Shown: positions 1-9,042 of the stretch, in pieces
Position numbering within the stretch: position 1 is the stretch's first letter
How the letters are laid out: the number at the start of each line of letters is the position of its first letter
Source of the DNA: an uncultured SAR116 cluster alpha proteobacterium
GTDB taxonomy: Bacteria; Pseudomonadota; Alphaproteobacteria; Puniceispirillales; Puniceispirillaceae
Length of the DNA stretch: 44,000 nucleotides
Reading direction: 5' to 3'
Assembly (NCBI GenBank): GCA_902583715.1
Contig: CACHXC010000014.1
Coordinates: 1 to 44,000 of the forward strand
Notes under the pieces: model-generated
The model's input: only the letters and a program-made list of their open reading frames with translations
Told to the model about the DNA's origin: nothing
The model's database searches: none
Translations under genes and position numbers: made by a program

Positions 1-1
1 A

Positions 2-961
2 TGTTTAACCGGTGGGCAATTGAAAATCTACATTCGCGATAAGGATAAGTTTTTGGGTCAGGCGACGAGCTTAGTGAACATTCTATATGAAAAACAGGAT
101 GTTGATAAGAAGAACCGCCAAATCAAAACAATGATGAAAGTTTCGGTAAAGTCCAATATGTTGCAGGCAATGTTTGCCGACAACGCACCCGCCGCTGCGT
201 CGGGTAGCGCTGGTTTTCTGGTGTATGTGTTTGCTGGCCGACAAGCGGTGCAAACTGTCGAGGGAAGCTCAGGTGGCGGGTCAACCAAGGTGTTTGACAC
301 AAAGCGGACTGACATACAGAGTGGTAAATCGGCATCGTCGGCCACTGAAATGTCAGCCCAACAGGGCGATACGATGATGACAGCTCAGCAGACAGAAAGC
401 ATGTCAAAGACTGTTACTGGCGGTAGCAGCGAGAAAAAAAATGATATCGTCGTAGGCGACACTGTTACTATGGGCAGTCGTCAATATGAGATGATAAGTA
501 CCAAGGGCATGGATGCTACATTTAAAGAAATTCTTACTGGCAACGGCTTCCGGCCTGTTCCGTTTAATGCAACCACACGCAAATGTGGGTGTCGCGACCC
601 AGAGATTTTGGAAGCCGAACTGGCTGAGACGGGTGATTTGTCACCTGACTCCTGGGACATGATTGCTCAGTGTTTACAGGAAAAATGCCGGATACCATTT
701 TTCGCTGTTGGCACTTTAGATGCAAACACGCCGATGCGTAGCAAGGTCAAACAAGGCATGTGGCAGGTACAAGCTAAGGTTACAGGAAAGGTGATTGATT
801 TGCGTGACTTTTTGCCCGTTGATATAGCCGCTTTTAGCACGCGTTATGAGGATGGATTCGACAGCGCAGATAATGCTGCGCTCGAAGACGCAATTAAACT
901 TCTTGGTAAAACTACAGCGCAGGAAATTGCCTCGCAGATGAATGCTGCTGGCGTTAGGTAA
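2..961 (+). CDS. 5'-truncated exported/envelope protein of unknown function
   Basis: The reading frame is open at the left edge of the window and ends in TAA, so the real start lies upstream; a TTG at 20 is only an internal candidate. The visible 319 residues have a short folded N-terminal part, a Ser/Thr/Gln/Gly-rich low-complexity linker (about residues 85-145) and a globular C-terminal half with paired cysteines (CGC, then C-x5-C). The last 60 residues, with a predicted beta-strand 'TGKVIDL' followed by an Ala-rich helix, resemble the end of CsgG/LpoB-like periplasmic domains; this is a weak pattern match. It is the first visible gene of a five-gene + strand operon of exported proteins, 7 nt before the next start. 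Function unknown. Confidence 0.75.
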   Translation, partial: CLTGGQLKIYIRDKDKFLGQATSLVNILYEKQDVDKKNRQIKTMMKVSVKSNMLQAMFADNAPAAASGSAGFLVYVFAGRQAVQTVEGSSGGGSTKVFDTKRTDIQSGKSASSATEMSAQQGDTMMTAQQTESMSKTVTGGSSEKKNDIVVGDTVTMGSRQYEMISTKGMDATFKEILTGNGFRPVPFNATTRKCGCRDPEILEAELAETGDLSPDSWDMIAQCLQEKCRIPFFAVGTLDANTPMRSKVKQGMWQVQAKVTGKVIDLRDFLPVDIAAFSTRYEDGFDSADNAALEDAIKLLGKTTAQEIASQMNAAGVR

Positions 962-968
962 CTTCAGA

Positions 969-3347
969 GTGTCACGTAGACTTAACAGCTTTTTTAGGAT
1001 TGGTTTATCCTCGCTAATCGCCATTTTAGCCTTAGGCACCCCTTTGGCTCATGCGGAAGAGGAGTTATTGGATTTTGATGCGCCGCCACGTAATTTGGCG
1101 AAGCCGATCAAGACGATTGAGAATGGTTGTTCGTCATTTATCACCAAGAAGTTGCAGAAGAAGATTGGCCAGAACTTCAAGCCGAATGGTGACGAGTTTT
1201 GGATGCAGACTGGTCAGGCGCAGATTTCTGGTCCGGTTGGTGGAGAGAATTACATCAATGAGCGGATGAACGCCTATGAGGCGGCGGTATTAGATGCCAA
1301 GCGCAAGATTTTAGCAGGGATGAAGGTGGAGGTTGCGCGTGAGGTATCATATCAACTGTTGGGCCCTGAGCAGAAGGAAGCGTTGAAAGCCGCTGCACCT
1401 GAGGTGGACAAGCAGAAAATTGCACAATATGAAGACAAGCGTGATTTTAGTTCAGCGGTTATGAAGAGTCTTGAACTATTGAACCGGGAACTTGATCAGA
1501 AGCTTGAGGAAACCGAGCCTGCCGTATCGGAGCCTGCACCAGTTTCGCTTGACCAGGCCGTTGAGCAGAAGAAGCGCAAGGTTGGTGTGCGTTTTTCGGA
1601 TACGATTAATGCCAGCGCTATGAGCCAGCTTTACGGTATTCGCCGAATTTTTGTGTTGGATAATTCACCAAAGGAGTCTGACATCAAAGGCACGGTATGT
1701 GTTGCGGTAGTGTATTCTGAAACCACACGGCGTATTGCTGATGCGATGCATGCACAGGACCCGTCACTATTGCCGGCCACGAACCAGCCGGGACCACCAT
1801 TGGCGATGCAGATTCCAGACAAGTCAACACCTGAGGGGCTGACTGCGCTGGTAACGACAATGGGTGTTGATAGCCGGGTTGATGAGAATGGCGATTATTG
1901 GTTGATTTCCTATGCAATTGCGGGACCTGAGGTTGAAGGCAACACAGCCGCACAATTGGCGGCGCGTCAGATGGCTTATGAACGCGCGCGCGCTGGACTT
2001 CGCACCTACATGGGCGAGATTGCAACGATGAAAAGCCTGACGGATCTCAAGTCAAAAACTGATGTGTTTGGCAAAGGGGATGAAGCCTATACATTTAATA
2101 ATAATTTTGATTATCAGGTGAAATCGGCATCGGAGTCAGCATCATTATTTGGAGCTGTTGACGGGGAAGAATTTGCGGCCACCCATCCGGAGACGGGCAA
2201 TGAGGTGATTGGCGCTTATGTGTTGTGGAGTTCCAGCACTATGGCCGGCGCCAAAAAAGAGTTCAAAGACATGAACGCACCGCGCCCGCAACCAACGGCC
2301 AGATCGGGCTCCGAAAATAAGGTGACGCCGGCATCATCGGCTGTCGCCGCTGCATCAGGCCTATCATCAGGCGGGACGAAAAAAAGCACGTGTGCCGACG
2401 GTGATTCGTATCGCTTTATTATTCAGACGGTCGAGGCGAGCGGCACTGGTGAAACAATGCATCAAGCAACATTGCAAGCGTTGCAAACAGCGGTCAGCAA
2501 AGTCAATGGATTGGCCATTGCCGCGCAAACACAAACTGATATCCAGTCGGTCAGTAGCGGTAATCAGGACAGCACAAACTATGCGTTTTCCAATGCGTTC
2601 CAGCAATCTATAAGCACCGCAACAAAAGGCGTCATTCGTTGCTGGGATGTGGTCGACTCAAAACAAAGCAGCACCGTTGCCGGGGCACAAGAAATTCGGT
2701 TATTGGTCACTGTAACAAAATATAAATCTGATCCGTCACTGAACTTGCCGCGCGTGGCGGTAACAGATTTTTCATTGTCGCCAGAAGCTCGTAAATCTAC
2801 TAAGGGACGCAATGTTGCGTCGAGCGTGCCGCGTCGAATTATGGATGTCTTAAGTGACTCCCAAAAATTCGCAATGATTGACAGACAATATATGGATCTG
2901 ACACAGGCTGAATTGGACTTGATCACGGGAGACAGCTACAAGCTGGAAGAATTGGCCCGGCTTGGCAACCGGGTGGGCACCGATTACTTGATTGTGGGGA
3001 CTGTGACCAGCGTCAAAGAGTGGGTTGAAACGCGCACGATGAAATCAACTGGCAAAGTGTTTAGGAATGTCAATAGTGATGTTTCTGTATCGATCCGGAT
3101 GATTGATGTGGCGACGTCTCAGGTAGTCTATGCTGGTGAGCCGTCCTACCGGGGGGCGCATAGTTTGAAAACGGCAACCGATTATATTATTTGGTTAGCA
3201 GGCGCCAATATTGTTAACTCCTTATATCCAAATACAGTCGAGTTGCCAAAGCCACCGGTTGCTCAAAAAACATCGATCAAAGATGTAGAGGAATTTGGCA
3301 AAAAAGCTCTCGATGATCTGAAGAAGGAGAGTCAGAATGACTGGTAA
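969..3347 (+). CDS. Exported CsgG/FlgT-like protein, long member of a duplicated pair
   Basis: 792 residues from a GTG at 969, chosen because it gives a compact signal peptide (basic MSRR start, hydrophobic core, cleavage after AHA near residue 28) and has an AGG about 10 nt upstream. An in-frame ATG at 942 overlaps the previous gene and has no ribosome site. Residues about 20-443 are the block shared with the next gene; they contain two Ala-rich helical segments (near NAYEAAVLDAK and QMAYERARAGL) like those of LPP20/FlgT-type periplasmic domains. Residues about 475-590 look like another FlgT-N-like unit. Residues about 592-770, starting at LPRVAVTDFSL, look like a CsgG/LpoB-type domain. The family assignment is inferred from patterns. 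It may serve an outer-membrane or secretion-associated assembly. Its stop overlaps the next start by 11 nt. Confidence 0.85.
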   Translation: MSRRLNSFFRIGLSSLIAILALGTPLAHAEEELLDFDAPPRNLAKPIKTIENGCSSFITKKLQKKIGQNFKPNGDEFWMQTGQAQISGPVGGENYINERMNAYEAAVLDAKRKILAGMKVEVAREVSYQLLGPEQKEALKAAAPEVDKQKIAQYEDKRDFSSAVMKSLELLNRELDQKLEETEPAVSEPAPVSLDQAVEQKKRKVGVRFSDTINASAMSQLYGIRRIFVLDNSPKESDIKGTVCVAVVYSETTRRIADAMHAQDPSLLPATNQPGPPLAMQIPDKSTPEGLTALVTTMGVDSRVDENGDYWLISYAIAGPEVEGNTAAQLAARQMAYERARAGLRTYMGEIATMKSLTDLKSKTDVFGKGDEAYTFNNNFDYQVKSASESASLFGAVDGEEFAATHPETGNEVIGAYVLWSSSTMAGAKKEFKDMNAPRPQPTARSGSENKVTPASSAVAAASGLSSGGTKKSTCADGDSYRFIIQTVEASGTGETMHQATLQALQTAVSKVNGLAIAAQTQTDIQSVSSGNQDSTNYAFSNAFQQSISTATKGVIRCWDVVDSKQSSTVAGAQEIRLLVTVTKYKSDPSLNLPRVAVTDFSLSPEARKSTKGRNVASSVPRRIMDVLSDSQKFAMIDRQYMDLTQAELDLITGDSYKLEELARLGNRVGTDYLIVGTVTSVKEWVETRTMKSTGKVFRNVNSDVSVSIRMIDVATSQVVYAGEPSYRGAHSLKTATDYIIWLAGANIVNSLYPNTVELPKPPVAQKTSIKDVEEFGKKALDDLKKESQNDW
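1026..2296 (+). repeat. Direct repeat copy 1 (1,271 bp) inside the CsgG-like gene
   Basis: This block recurs 2,362 bp downstream at 3388-4658. The translations are identical over 423 residues, and the stretches of nucleotide sequence I compared are also identical, including third codon positions. The borders are abrupt: left at TTAGCCTTAGG within the signal peptide and right at CGCAACCAAC. Both copies are in frame in their genes. No transposase or terminal inverted repeats are present. Confidence 0.95.
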
Positions 3348-4776
3348 ATTTACCAAAAAATCGACTTTGGCAGCGGTATGTGGCTTGTTAGCCTTAGGCA
3401 CCCCTTTGGCTCATGCGGAAGAGGAGTTATTGGATTTTGATGCGCCGCCACGTAATTTGGCGAAGCCGATCAAGACGATTGAGAATGGTTGTTCGTCATT
3501 TATCACCAAGAAGTTGCAGAAGAAGATTGGCCAGAACTTCAAGCCGAATGGTGACGAGTTTTGGATGCAGACTGGTCAGGCGCAGATTTCTGGTCCGGTT
3601 GGTGGAGAGAATTACATCAATGAGCGGATGAACGCCTATGAGGCGGCGGTATTAGATGCCAAGCGCAAGATTTTAGCAGGGATGAAGGTGGAGGTTGCGC
3701 GTGAGGTATCATATCAACTGTTGGGCCCTGAGCAGAAGGAAGCGTTGAAAGCCGCTGCACCTGAGGTGGACAAGCAGAAAATTGCACAATATGAAGACAA
3801 GCGTGATTTTAGTTCAGCGGTTATGAAGAGTCTTGAACTATTGAACCGGGAACTTGATCAGAAGCTTGAGGAAACCGAGCCTGCCGTATCGGAGCCTGCA
3901 CCAGTTTCGCTTGACCAGGCCGTTGAGCAGAAGAAGCGCAAGGTTGGTGTGCGTTTTTCGGATACGATTAATGCCAGCGCTATGAGCCAGCTTTACGGTA
4001 TTCGCCGAATTTTTGTGTTGGATAATTCACCAAAGGAGTCTGACATCAAAGGCACGGTATGTGTTGCGGTAGTGTATTCTGAAACCACACGGCGTATTGC
4101 TGATGCGATGCATGCACAGGACCCGTCACTATTGCCGGCCACGAACCAGCCGGGACCACCATTGGCGATGCAGATTCCAGACAAGTCAACACCTGAGGGG
4201 CTGACTGCGCTGGTAACGACAATGGGTGTTGATAGCCGGGTTGATGAGAATGGCGATTATTGGTTGATTTCCTATGCAATTGCGGGACCTGAGGTTGAAG
4301 GCAACACAGCCGCACAATTGGCGGCGCGTCAGATGGCTTATGAACGCGCGCGCGCTGGACTTCGCACCTACATGGGCGAGATTGCAACGATGAAAAGCCT
4401 GACGGATCTCAAGTCAAAAACTGATGTGTTTGGCAAAGGGGATGAAGCCTATACATTTAATAATAATTTTGATTATCAGGTGAAATCGGCATCGGAGTCA
4501 GCATCATTATTTGGAGCTGTTGACGGGGAAGAATTTGCGGCCACCCATCCGGAGACGGGCAATGAGGTGATTGGCGCTTATGTGTTGTGGAGTTCCAGCA
4601 CTATGGCCGGCGCCAAAAAAGAGTTCAAAGACATGAACGCACCGCGCCCGCAACCAACTGATGATATGACGCCGAATACTGGAGCAGGTGGAAATTCTAC
4701 TCCAGCGCCAGCTAAAAAACCCTTTCAAGGTTTCAAAGGATCGGCAGTTGGTGGCACCTCGGCTAACACCTATTAA
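3337..4776 (+). CDS. Exported protein, short paralogue of the CsgG/FlgT-like gene
   Basis: 479 residues with a signal peptide (MTGKFTKK start, cleavage after AHA near residue 27). AAGGAG lies just before the ATG, and the start overlaps the upstream stop by 11 nt, so translation is probably coupled. Residues 18-440 are identical to the upstream protein. Only the first 17 residues and the last 39 differ; the tail is rich in Gly, Pro, Thr and Asn and looks disordered. It lacks the FlgT-N-like and CsgG-like C-terminal parts of its neighbour. The pair may therefore be two forms of one subunit that share a binding or assembly domain. This is inferred from architecture; no function is known to me. 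Confidence 0.85.
   Translation: MTGKFTKKSTLAAVCGLLALGTPLAHAEEELLDFDAPPRNLAKPIKTIENGCSSFITKKLQKKIGQNFKPNGDEFWMQTGQAQISGPVGGENYINERMNAYEAAVLDAKRKILAGMKVEVAREVSYQLLGPEQKEALKAAAPEVDKQKIAQYEDKRDFSSAVMKSLELLNRELDQKLEETEPAVSEPAPVSLDQAVEQKKRKVGVRFSDTINASAMSQLYGIRRIFVLDNSPKESDIKGTVCVAVVYSETTRRIADAMHAQDPSLLPATNQPGPPLAMQIPDKSTPEGLTALVTTMGVDSRVDENGDYWLISYAIAGPEVEGNTAAQLAARQMAYERARAGLRTYMGEIATMKSLTDLKSKTDVFGKGDEAYTFNNNFDYQVKSASESASLFGAVDGEEFAATHPETGNEVIGAYVLWSSSTMAGAKKEFKDMNAPRPQPTDDMTPNTGAGGNSTPAPAKKPFQGFKGSAVGGTSANTY
3388..4658 (+). repeat. Direct repeat copy 2 (1,271 bp) inside the short paralogue
   Basis: Second copy of 1026-2296, in the same orientation and reading frame. Bases flanking each border differ between the copies (T versus G at the left, G versus T at the right), so the identity stops sharply. 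Recombination between the copies would remove 2,362 bp and fuse the first signal peptide to the short C-terminal tail. Confidence 0.95.
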
Positions 4777-4805
4777 GTGGTGGTGTCAGTCTATCGATTC
4801 TCAGG

Positions 4806-6047
4806 ATGAAGACGGCTGGGGCTTGTATGATGGGTTGGCACTTGTTTTTCTACCTGCAGGAAAAAATTAAGCTACGGCTGTCTTTGGTGCTGGTGTGTTT
4901 AACATTTTTAACAATAAACAACATTGCGCTAGCAGCGACTTCTACCCAGACCATCACAATTCGTAAACCAGACTACCAAACCCCGTTGGCAGCTTTAGAA
5001 CAATATGCCCAATCTATTCTGTTCAAAAATGTGGCCTTGGCCGCAGTCAACTTTGACTGGCGAGCCTTCCCCCGCCTAAGCCCAGAACATCATGCCGTTC
5101 TGACTAGGCATTATCTGCCGACTGGGAATCAGTCGTTCAATATTGCCGGTGTGACGCTGATCGCAAGTAAACATGATACTGACTACTATTATTTTACTTT
5201 TGCCTATGAAGAGCCACCTACAATCACTGTGAATGTTGATCAAGGCCAGATGGCAGTACTTCTTGGCAGGGTCGAATCATCGGGGCAGGTTGATGATATA
5301 GCCGCTTATATTGACATCGGCTTGACTGATCCTGCCTTAGTTAGGGCGAACAATCTTGCTGCGATATGGAAGCGCCACTTCGGCTATTATAGCTATGATG
5401 CTGTTGTTTTGGGGCGCATCAACCATTTTGGCGCTGTAAAATTTTCTGCTAAAAAGATCGCCTCATCTTCCCTGCCACCCGATCTTGAAGGCGCGTGGCA
5501 ACTATTTGACCTTGCACCGTTTAACTTGACGGTTTGCAACCACCTGGTGTCGCGTCTTACACCTGAATTGGCAAAGTTGCGTCACTTGCTGATGGGTCAT
5601 TGCCACGCAATTAGTCAACTGAACGATGAAGACGCCTCTTGGAGGTCCAAAAAGGCACAGCAAAAAAGCACGGCGATTAGGGTTGAACTGGACCAGCTTC
5701 GTGAGTTGTTTGCGTTTGATGTCGCTTCACGACCACTATTCTTTGTGCTCGTTGCATCGAATGGGGTATTTGAACTGACGCCTTCGTTGATTGTGCCCCA
5801 AGTGGCTCAATACACTTACGGAGGCGTGGATATGGAAGCGGGCTTTACCCCGCATCAGCTACCAAAACAATATTTGAGCATAAGCGATATGCGTAAACTT
5901 CTGAAATTTTTGATTAAAAATGAAATGCCAATTTTGGCAGGACTGATTGAGACTGCAATCACAAAATACCAAACAGACCTGAGCAAGAAACAACTTGATG
6001 CTGATGATTTATCATCTCAGTTTGAGAATAGTTTTGGCAAATACTGA
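4806..6047 (+). CDS. Secreted protein of unknown function
   Basis: 413 residues from the ATG at 4806. The hydrophobic segment at residues about 22-42 (core LSLVLVCLTFL) ends in an ALA-A signal-peptidase-like site, so the protein is probably exported. An ATG at 4830 would give a shorter, more normal n-region and has GGGG about 8 nt upstream; the true start is uncertain. The mature part is a mixed alpha/beta protein with several Cys and His residues but no motif I recognise. It sits 29 nt after the short CsgG-like paralogue and 42 nt before the Sel1-like gene, so it is probably co-transcribed and may act in the same envelope assembly. Confidence 0.75.
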   Translation: MKTAGACMMGWHLFFYLQEKIKLRLSLVLVCLTFLTINNIALAATSTQTITIRKPDYQTPLAALEQYAQSILFKNVALAAVNFDWRAFPRLSPEHHAVLTRHYLPTGNQSFNIAGVTLIASKHDTDYYYFTFAYEEPPTITVNVDQGQMAVLLGRVESSGQVDDIAAYIDIGLTDPALVRANNLAAIWKRHFGYYSYDAVVLGRINHFGAVKFSAKKIASSSLPPDLEGAWQLFDLAPFNLTVCNHLVSRLTPELAKLRHLLMGHCHAISQLNDEDASWRSKKAQQKSTAIRVELDQLRELFAFDVASRPLFFVLVASNGVFELTPSLIVPQVAQYTYGGVDMEAGFTPHQLPKQYLSISDMRKLLKFLIKNEMPILAGLIETAITKYQTDLSKKQLDADDLSSQFENSFGKY

Positions 6048-6089
6048 CAAATGCATTATTCTGATGCTCCAATTGCAAAGGAGGGCTAA

Positions 6090-7613
6090 GTGAGCTCTAA
6101 TAAAATTGTTATTTTCTCGGCTGTTTCAGTTGCGACTTTGTTTTTGAGCCAAATTGCCCAAGCTGGGTTATTTGACGACCTAAAAAAACTACAGCAGGAC
6201 CTGGAGCAATTGCAAAGTGGAAATATGCCTGAAATTCCATCGGGTAGCGGCAATACCGGTGGGCTTGGTGGTGGTGCGTTAGGTATGGGAAGCACCGCTT
6301 CAAGCGGGGATGTCAATGCTGATGAGGCAGACCAGGATACTGTTGATGCTGCTTGTCGCGCCGCTATGAAAGAGGGCAAAGTTAATGCAGCAGCCATTTT
6401 CAAAACACTCCCAAAACCTGATATTCAACTTCTAAAAAGTGATTTTTCTATTGCGCCAGAAAAAATAAATACGGAGCTAAACCGTGCTCCGAAAGCCAAT
6501 GAACTAAATGCTGACGTGGTAAGCTTAGAGCTTTATAGAAATGCGTTTGAGACGGGTGTGATTGCGTCTTTGTTCTCTCAATTTCTTGATACCGTTGGAA
6601 ATAAAGCTGATTACATGTCGATTATGAAACAAGTAGCCAATTCAGACAAAGGTTACGATAAGAAGAAAGGTGCGATGAAACGTGACGCGCAGCAAGCGTA
6701 TGGAATTATGCTTTTGTACTATCAATCGCGCGGTGCAAATGCCTCAACTGGTCTTGGCTATTTAAAAGCTTCAGCCAAAGGTGACTCTACAAAAGCTATG
6801 ATTTCCACGTATCAACTTGGTCATCGAGCTTATTATGGCATTGAAGAACCAAGGAACTTATCTAAAGCGGCATCCTGGATGTTGAAATCCTATGAGGCTG
6901 TGGAGCGAAGAAAACGCTCAGCTATGAGGGCGCAAACATCGATCCCACTTTCTGAGTCTTTTATCCAATTGGTAAATAACGAATTTCTTGAATTAGTTGC
7001 TGACCCTGCCTATGCACGGCGTGAGATGTATGCAGATTTGAGCCAAGCGGCGCAATCAATGCGCGAATCAATGACACAATCAATGCAAAATGCAAAAGGT
7101 AGGTCACCAGATATTGAGGCCATCACAAAGGCTTATCTGATCCGTGAGTCGCAGATCAATGCATCAATCATGAGGGCTATAGGGCAAGAAGCGCAGGCAA
7201 CAATTGAAGAACAACGCTTGCAGAAGTTTGCTGATGACCAGTCAAAAGATGACGAAAAATATAACGACTATTCTTATACAACCTCTGAATCCCGAAAATT
7301 TATTGTTTCTGAGCTGAAAAATGTCAAAGCACTTGATGCAAGCCAAAAACAAAAATTTAGCGACGCGATGCGAGAGTTGGCCCTTCTTACTATTGAGATG
7401 AAACGTATTGAACGTCACATGATAGGCCAGATAGCGACGGGGCAAATCGATATGATGCAACTGACTGTGGCAACCCCCGTCCTTACGAGCGTAAAAGTGA
7501 CTTGCAAACTCTATGATGCTTTGAACGACGTCGGTACAAAAATGGGCGCACCAAAGGCGGATGTAGTGTTTAGCTCAGATGCAGAAGATACAGTTATCAA
7601 CATGGCAGAATGA
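6090..7613 (+). CDS. Exported Sel1/TPR-like repeat protein
   Basis: 507 residues from a GTG start with a strong AAAGGAGG 5 nt upstream. The signal peptide ends at AQA near residue 25, followed by a helical stretch and a Gly/Ser-rich linker (about 50-75). Residues about 205-270 show Sel1-like repeat features: a 'GLGYLKASAKGDSTKA' unit followed by 'GHRAYYGI...NLSKAASWMLKS'. Sel1 repeats are helical scaffolds for protein-protein contacts. The rest is helical and Gln/Ala/Met-rich, with no catalytic motif seen. It is the last gene of the + strand operon and converges on the - strand operon across 63 bp. A scaffold role for the neighbouring exported proteins is inference. Confidence 0.8.
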   Translation: MSSNKIVIFSAVSVATLFLSQIAQAGLFDDLKKLQQDLEQLQSGNMPEIPSGSGNTGGLGGGALGMGSTASSGDVNADEADQDTVDAACRAAMKEGKVNAAAIFKTLPKPDIQLLKSDFSIAPEKINTELNRAPKANELNADVVSLELYRNAFETGVIASLFSQFLDTVGNKADYMSIMKQVANSDKGYDKKKGAMKRDAQQAYGIMLLYYQSRGANASTGLGYLKASAKGDSTKAMISTYQLGHRAYYGIEEPRNLSKAASWMLKSYEAVERRKRSAMRAQTSIPLSESFIQLVNNEFLELVADPAYARREMYADLSQAAQSMRESMTQSMQNAKGRSPDIEAITKAYLIRESQINASIMRAIGQEAQATIEEQRLQKFADDQSKDDEKYNDYSYTTSESRKFIVSELKNVKALDASQKQKFSDAMRELALLTIEMKRIERHMIGQIATGQIDMMQLTVATPVLTSVKVTCKLYDALNDVGTKMGAPKADVVFSSDAEDTVINMAE

Positions 7614-7676
7614 GTTTAGTTAAGTCATTGTTATAAAAATTCAGTTGGTTAGGCTAAACTCTGTTTGCTGCAAGAG

Positions 7677-9011
7677 TTATATCTCCATAACGTTTATGCA
7701 TTGCTGTTCAAATTTACTGGCCGTCTGCTTGTGAACCTTTAACTTTATATATGGCTTGATCTCTTGGTTTCTTTCGGTGGTCGTAAAATCCTTCCGGTAT
7801 CCATTTAGCAAAGTTTTTCGTTGGGCTGGGTCGTTTATCGCGGCAAAGGTTTTGTCAAGGAGTTGCTCTATTAGGAGGAAAATAGTTGCAAAATCTGAAC
7901 GACGATATTTTTCTTCTTTGAAAACGCTTTGGACTTCCTCAGCGAATAATAACTGATTGAATCTGGGCTTTTCTTCAGCGCCAAAAGTGACGAACTCAAT
8001 TTTGATCTGTAAGAAGACTATTAACTTCTGTGCAAACTGATTTTTATCTCTCGGGTGATCTTTGTACTCTACCTTCCAGTTATGAACGATTGGGGTAATG
8101 ATAACGTCACCATCGGGAAGCTCTAGTCTAAAGGCTTCTTTGCCGCGGAAATTGATCGCTAAATCGCCGGTGCTAGCACGACTATCCTTGAAAGGCACCA
8201 TACTGACTTTCATTTTTTCACCGAATGACGTGGTTGCAGCGTGACCCACAAAGTCTGTAAATGTATTTTCATTAAGGCCCAGTTGATGCAAGCCCTTACG
8301 CGCGCCATCTGCAAGTTTAACTGTTTGAACACGGTAATTGAGTCCAGTCTTGATCGCGCCAAACGGGTAGTCTTTCAGCTTTTTGCTATACCAGTCGGCA
8401 ATGGTGTCACCGTCGGCGCTTTTGTTGGTGAACATCCTCAAATAATAATCACCAACAGCTGTTTTATCGAGACCGTCCTGTGCGTTGTAAATGCGACCTC
8501 CAACTGGATAGCTGGCGAGCACTTTACGGCCGTTACGCTTATCTATACTAAAAATAAAGTTGTAGGCAATAAGTCGCAAAACGGTAAAACTGTTGATCTC
8601 TGTCCGGCTATCTTGAATTGTAAGCTCGGCGGCTACGGCCATGATCATGCCATAACGCGCGGTACCGCCCTGTCCACCCTGAGCAATGCTTAGCCTGAAG
8701 TCTTTCGACTCCCAAACGGCTGGGTCAACTGACTCAAGCGCTTGTGTCAGTACATTATTTAGGATCGGCACACTGCTGCCCGGGTCTGTCTTGTCGAGAA
8801 GGGGCAAAAAATTTGGTAGTGCTACTGGCCCGTCATTGGGTAGATAGCTTATTCCACCCCAGACCACGGTCTGCCCGTCAAAGCCGGTGAAGGTTTGCTG
8901 GTCGCCTGCAGCGATACCAAGGCCAGGAAATTGAGTGCTGACCATCAGTGCAGTTGTGGCGCCAACGCTCTGTTGCATCATTTGCCGGCGGTCAAGTTTC
9001 ATTTTTCCCAT
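7677..9011 (-). CDS. Tat-like exported protein of unknown function
   Basis: 444 residues, with AGGAG about 6 nt before the ATG. The N-terminus has a twin-arginine-like motif (DRRQMMQ, about residues 7-13), a moderately hydrophobic stretch and a small-residue region near residue 35, which suggests export folded through Tat. The RR motif departs from the S/T-R-R-x-F-L-K consensus, so ordinary Sec export remains possible. The mature protein has alternating hydrophobic strands and Lys/Asp-rich loops, with no enzyme motif I can name. It is the last gene of a six-gene - strand operon, 31 nt after the TPR protein. Unknown function; probably works in the periplasm with that anchor protein. Confidence 0.8.
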   Translation of the reverse strand: MGKMKLDRRQMMQQSVGATTALMVSTQFPGLGIAAGDQQTFTGFDGQTVVWGGISYLPNDGPVALPNFLPLLDKTDPGSSVPILNNVLTQALESVDPAVWESKDFRLSIAQGGQGGTARYGMIMAVAAELTIQDSRTEINSFTVLRLIAYNFIFSIDKRNGRKVLASYPVGGRIYNAQDGLDKTAVGDYYLRMFTNKSADGDTIADWYSKKLKDYPFGAIKTGLNYRVQTVKLADGARKGLHQLGLNENTFTDFVGHAATTSFGEKMKVSMVPFKDSRASTGDLAINFRGKEAFRLELPDGDVIITPIVHNWKVEYKDHPRDKNQFAQKLIVFLQIKIEFVTFGAEEKPRFNQLLFAEEVQSVFKEEKYRRSDFATIFLLIEQLLDKTFAAINDPAQRKTLLNGYRKDFTTTERNQEIKPYIKLKVHKQTASKFEQQCINVMEI

Positions 9012-9042
9012 GTCTTTCTCCTGCTTTATTTAAACATGCCGC

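Noticed and set aside
1026-4658. Duplication as a transposon or CRISPR-like array
   Set aside because: There are only two copies, they are coding and in frame, and neither terminal inverted repeats, target duplications nor transposase or cas genes are present.
7612-7661. GAGTTTAG/CTAAACTC inverted repeat between the convergent operons as a bidirectional terminator
   Set aside because: The 8-bp arms are 34 nt apart and no T-tract follows on either strand, so I do not call a terminator.
8241-8693. A 150-codon open frame on the + strand opposite the Tat-like exported gene
   Set aside because: Antisense to a well-supported longer gene with a good ribosome site and operon position; no recognisable domain.
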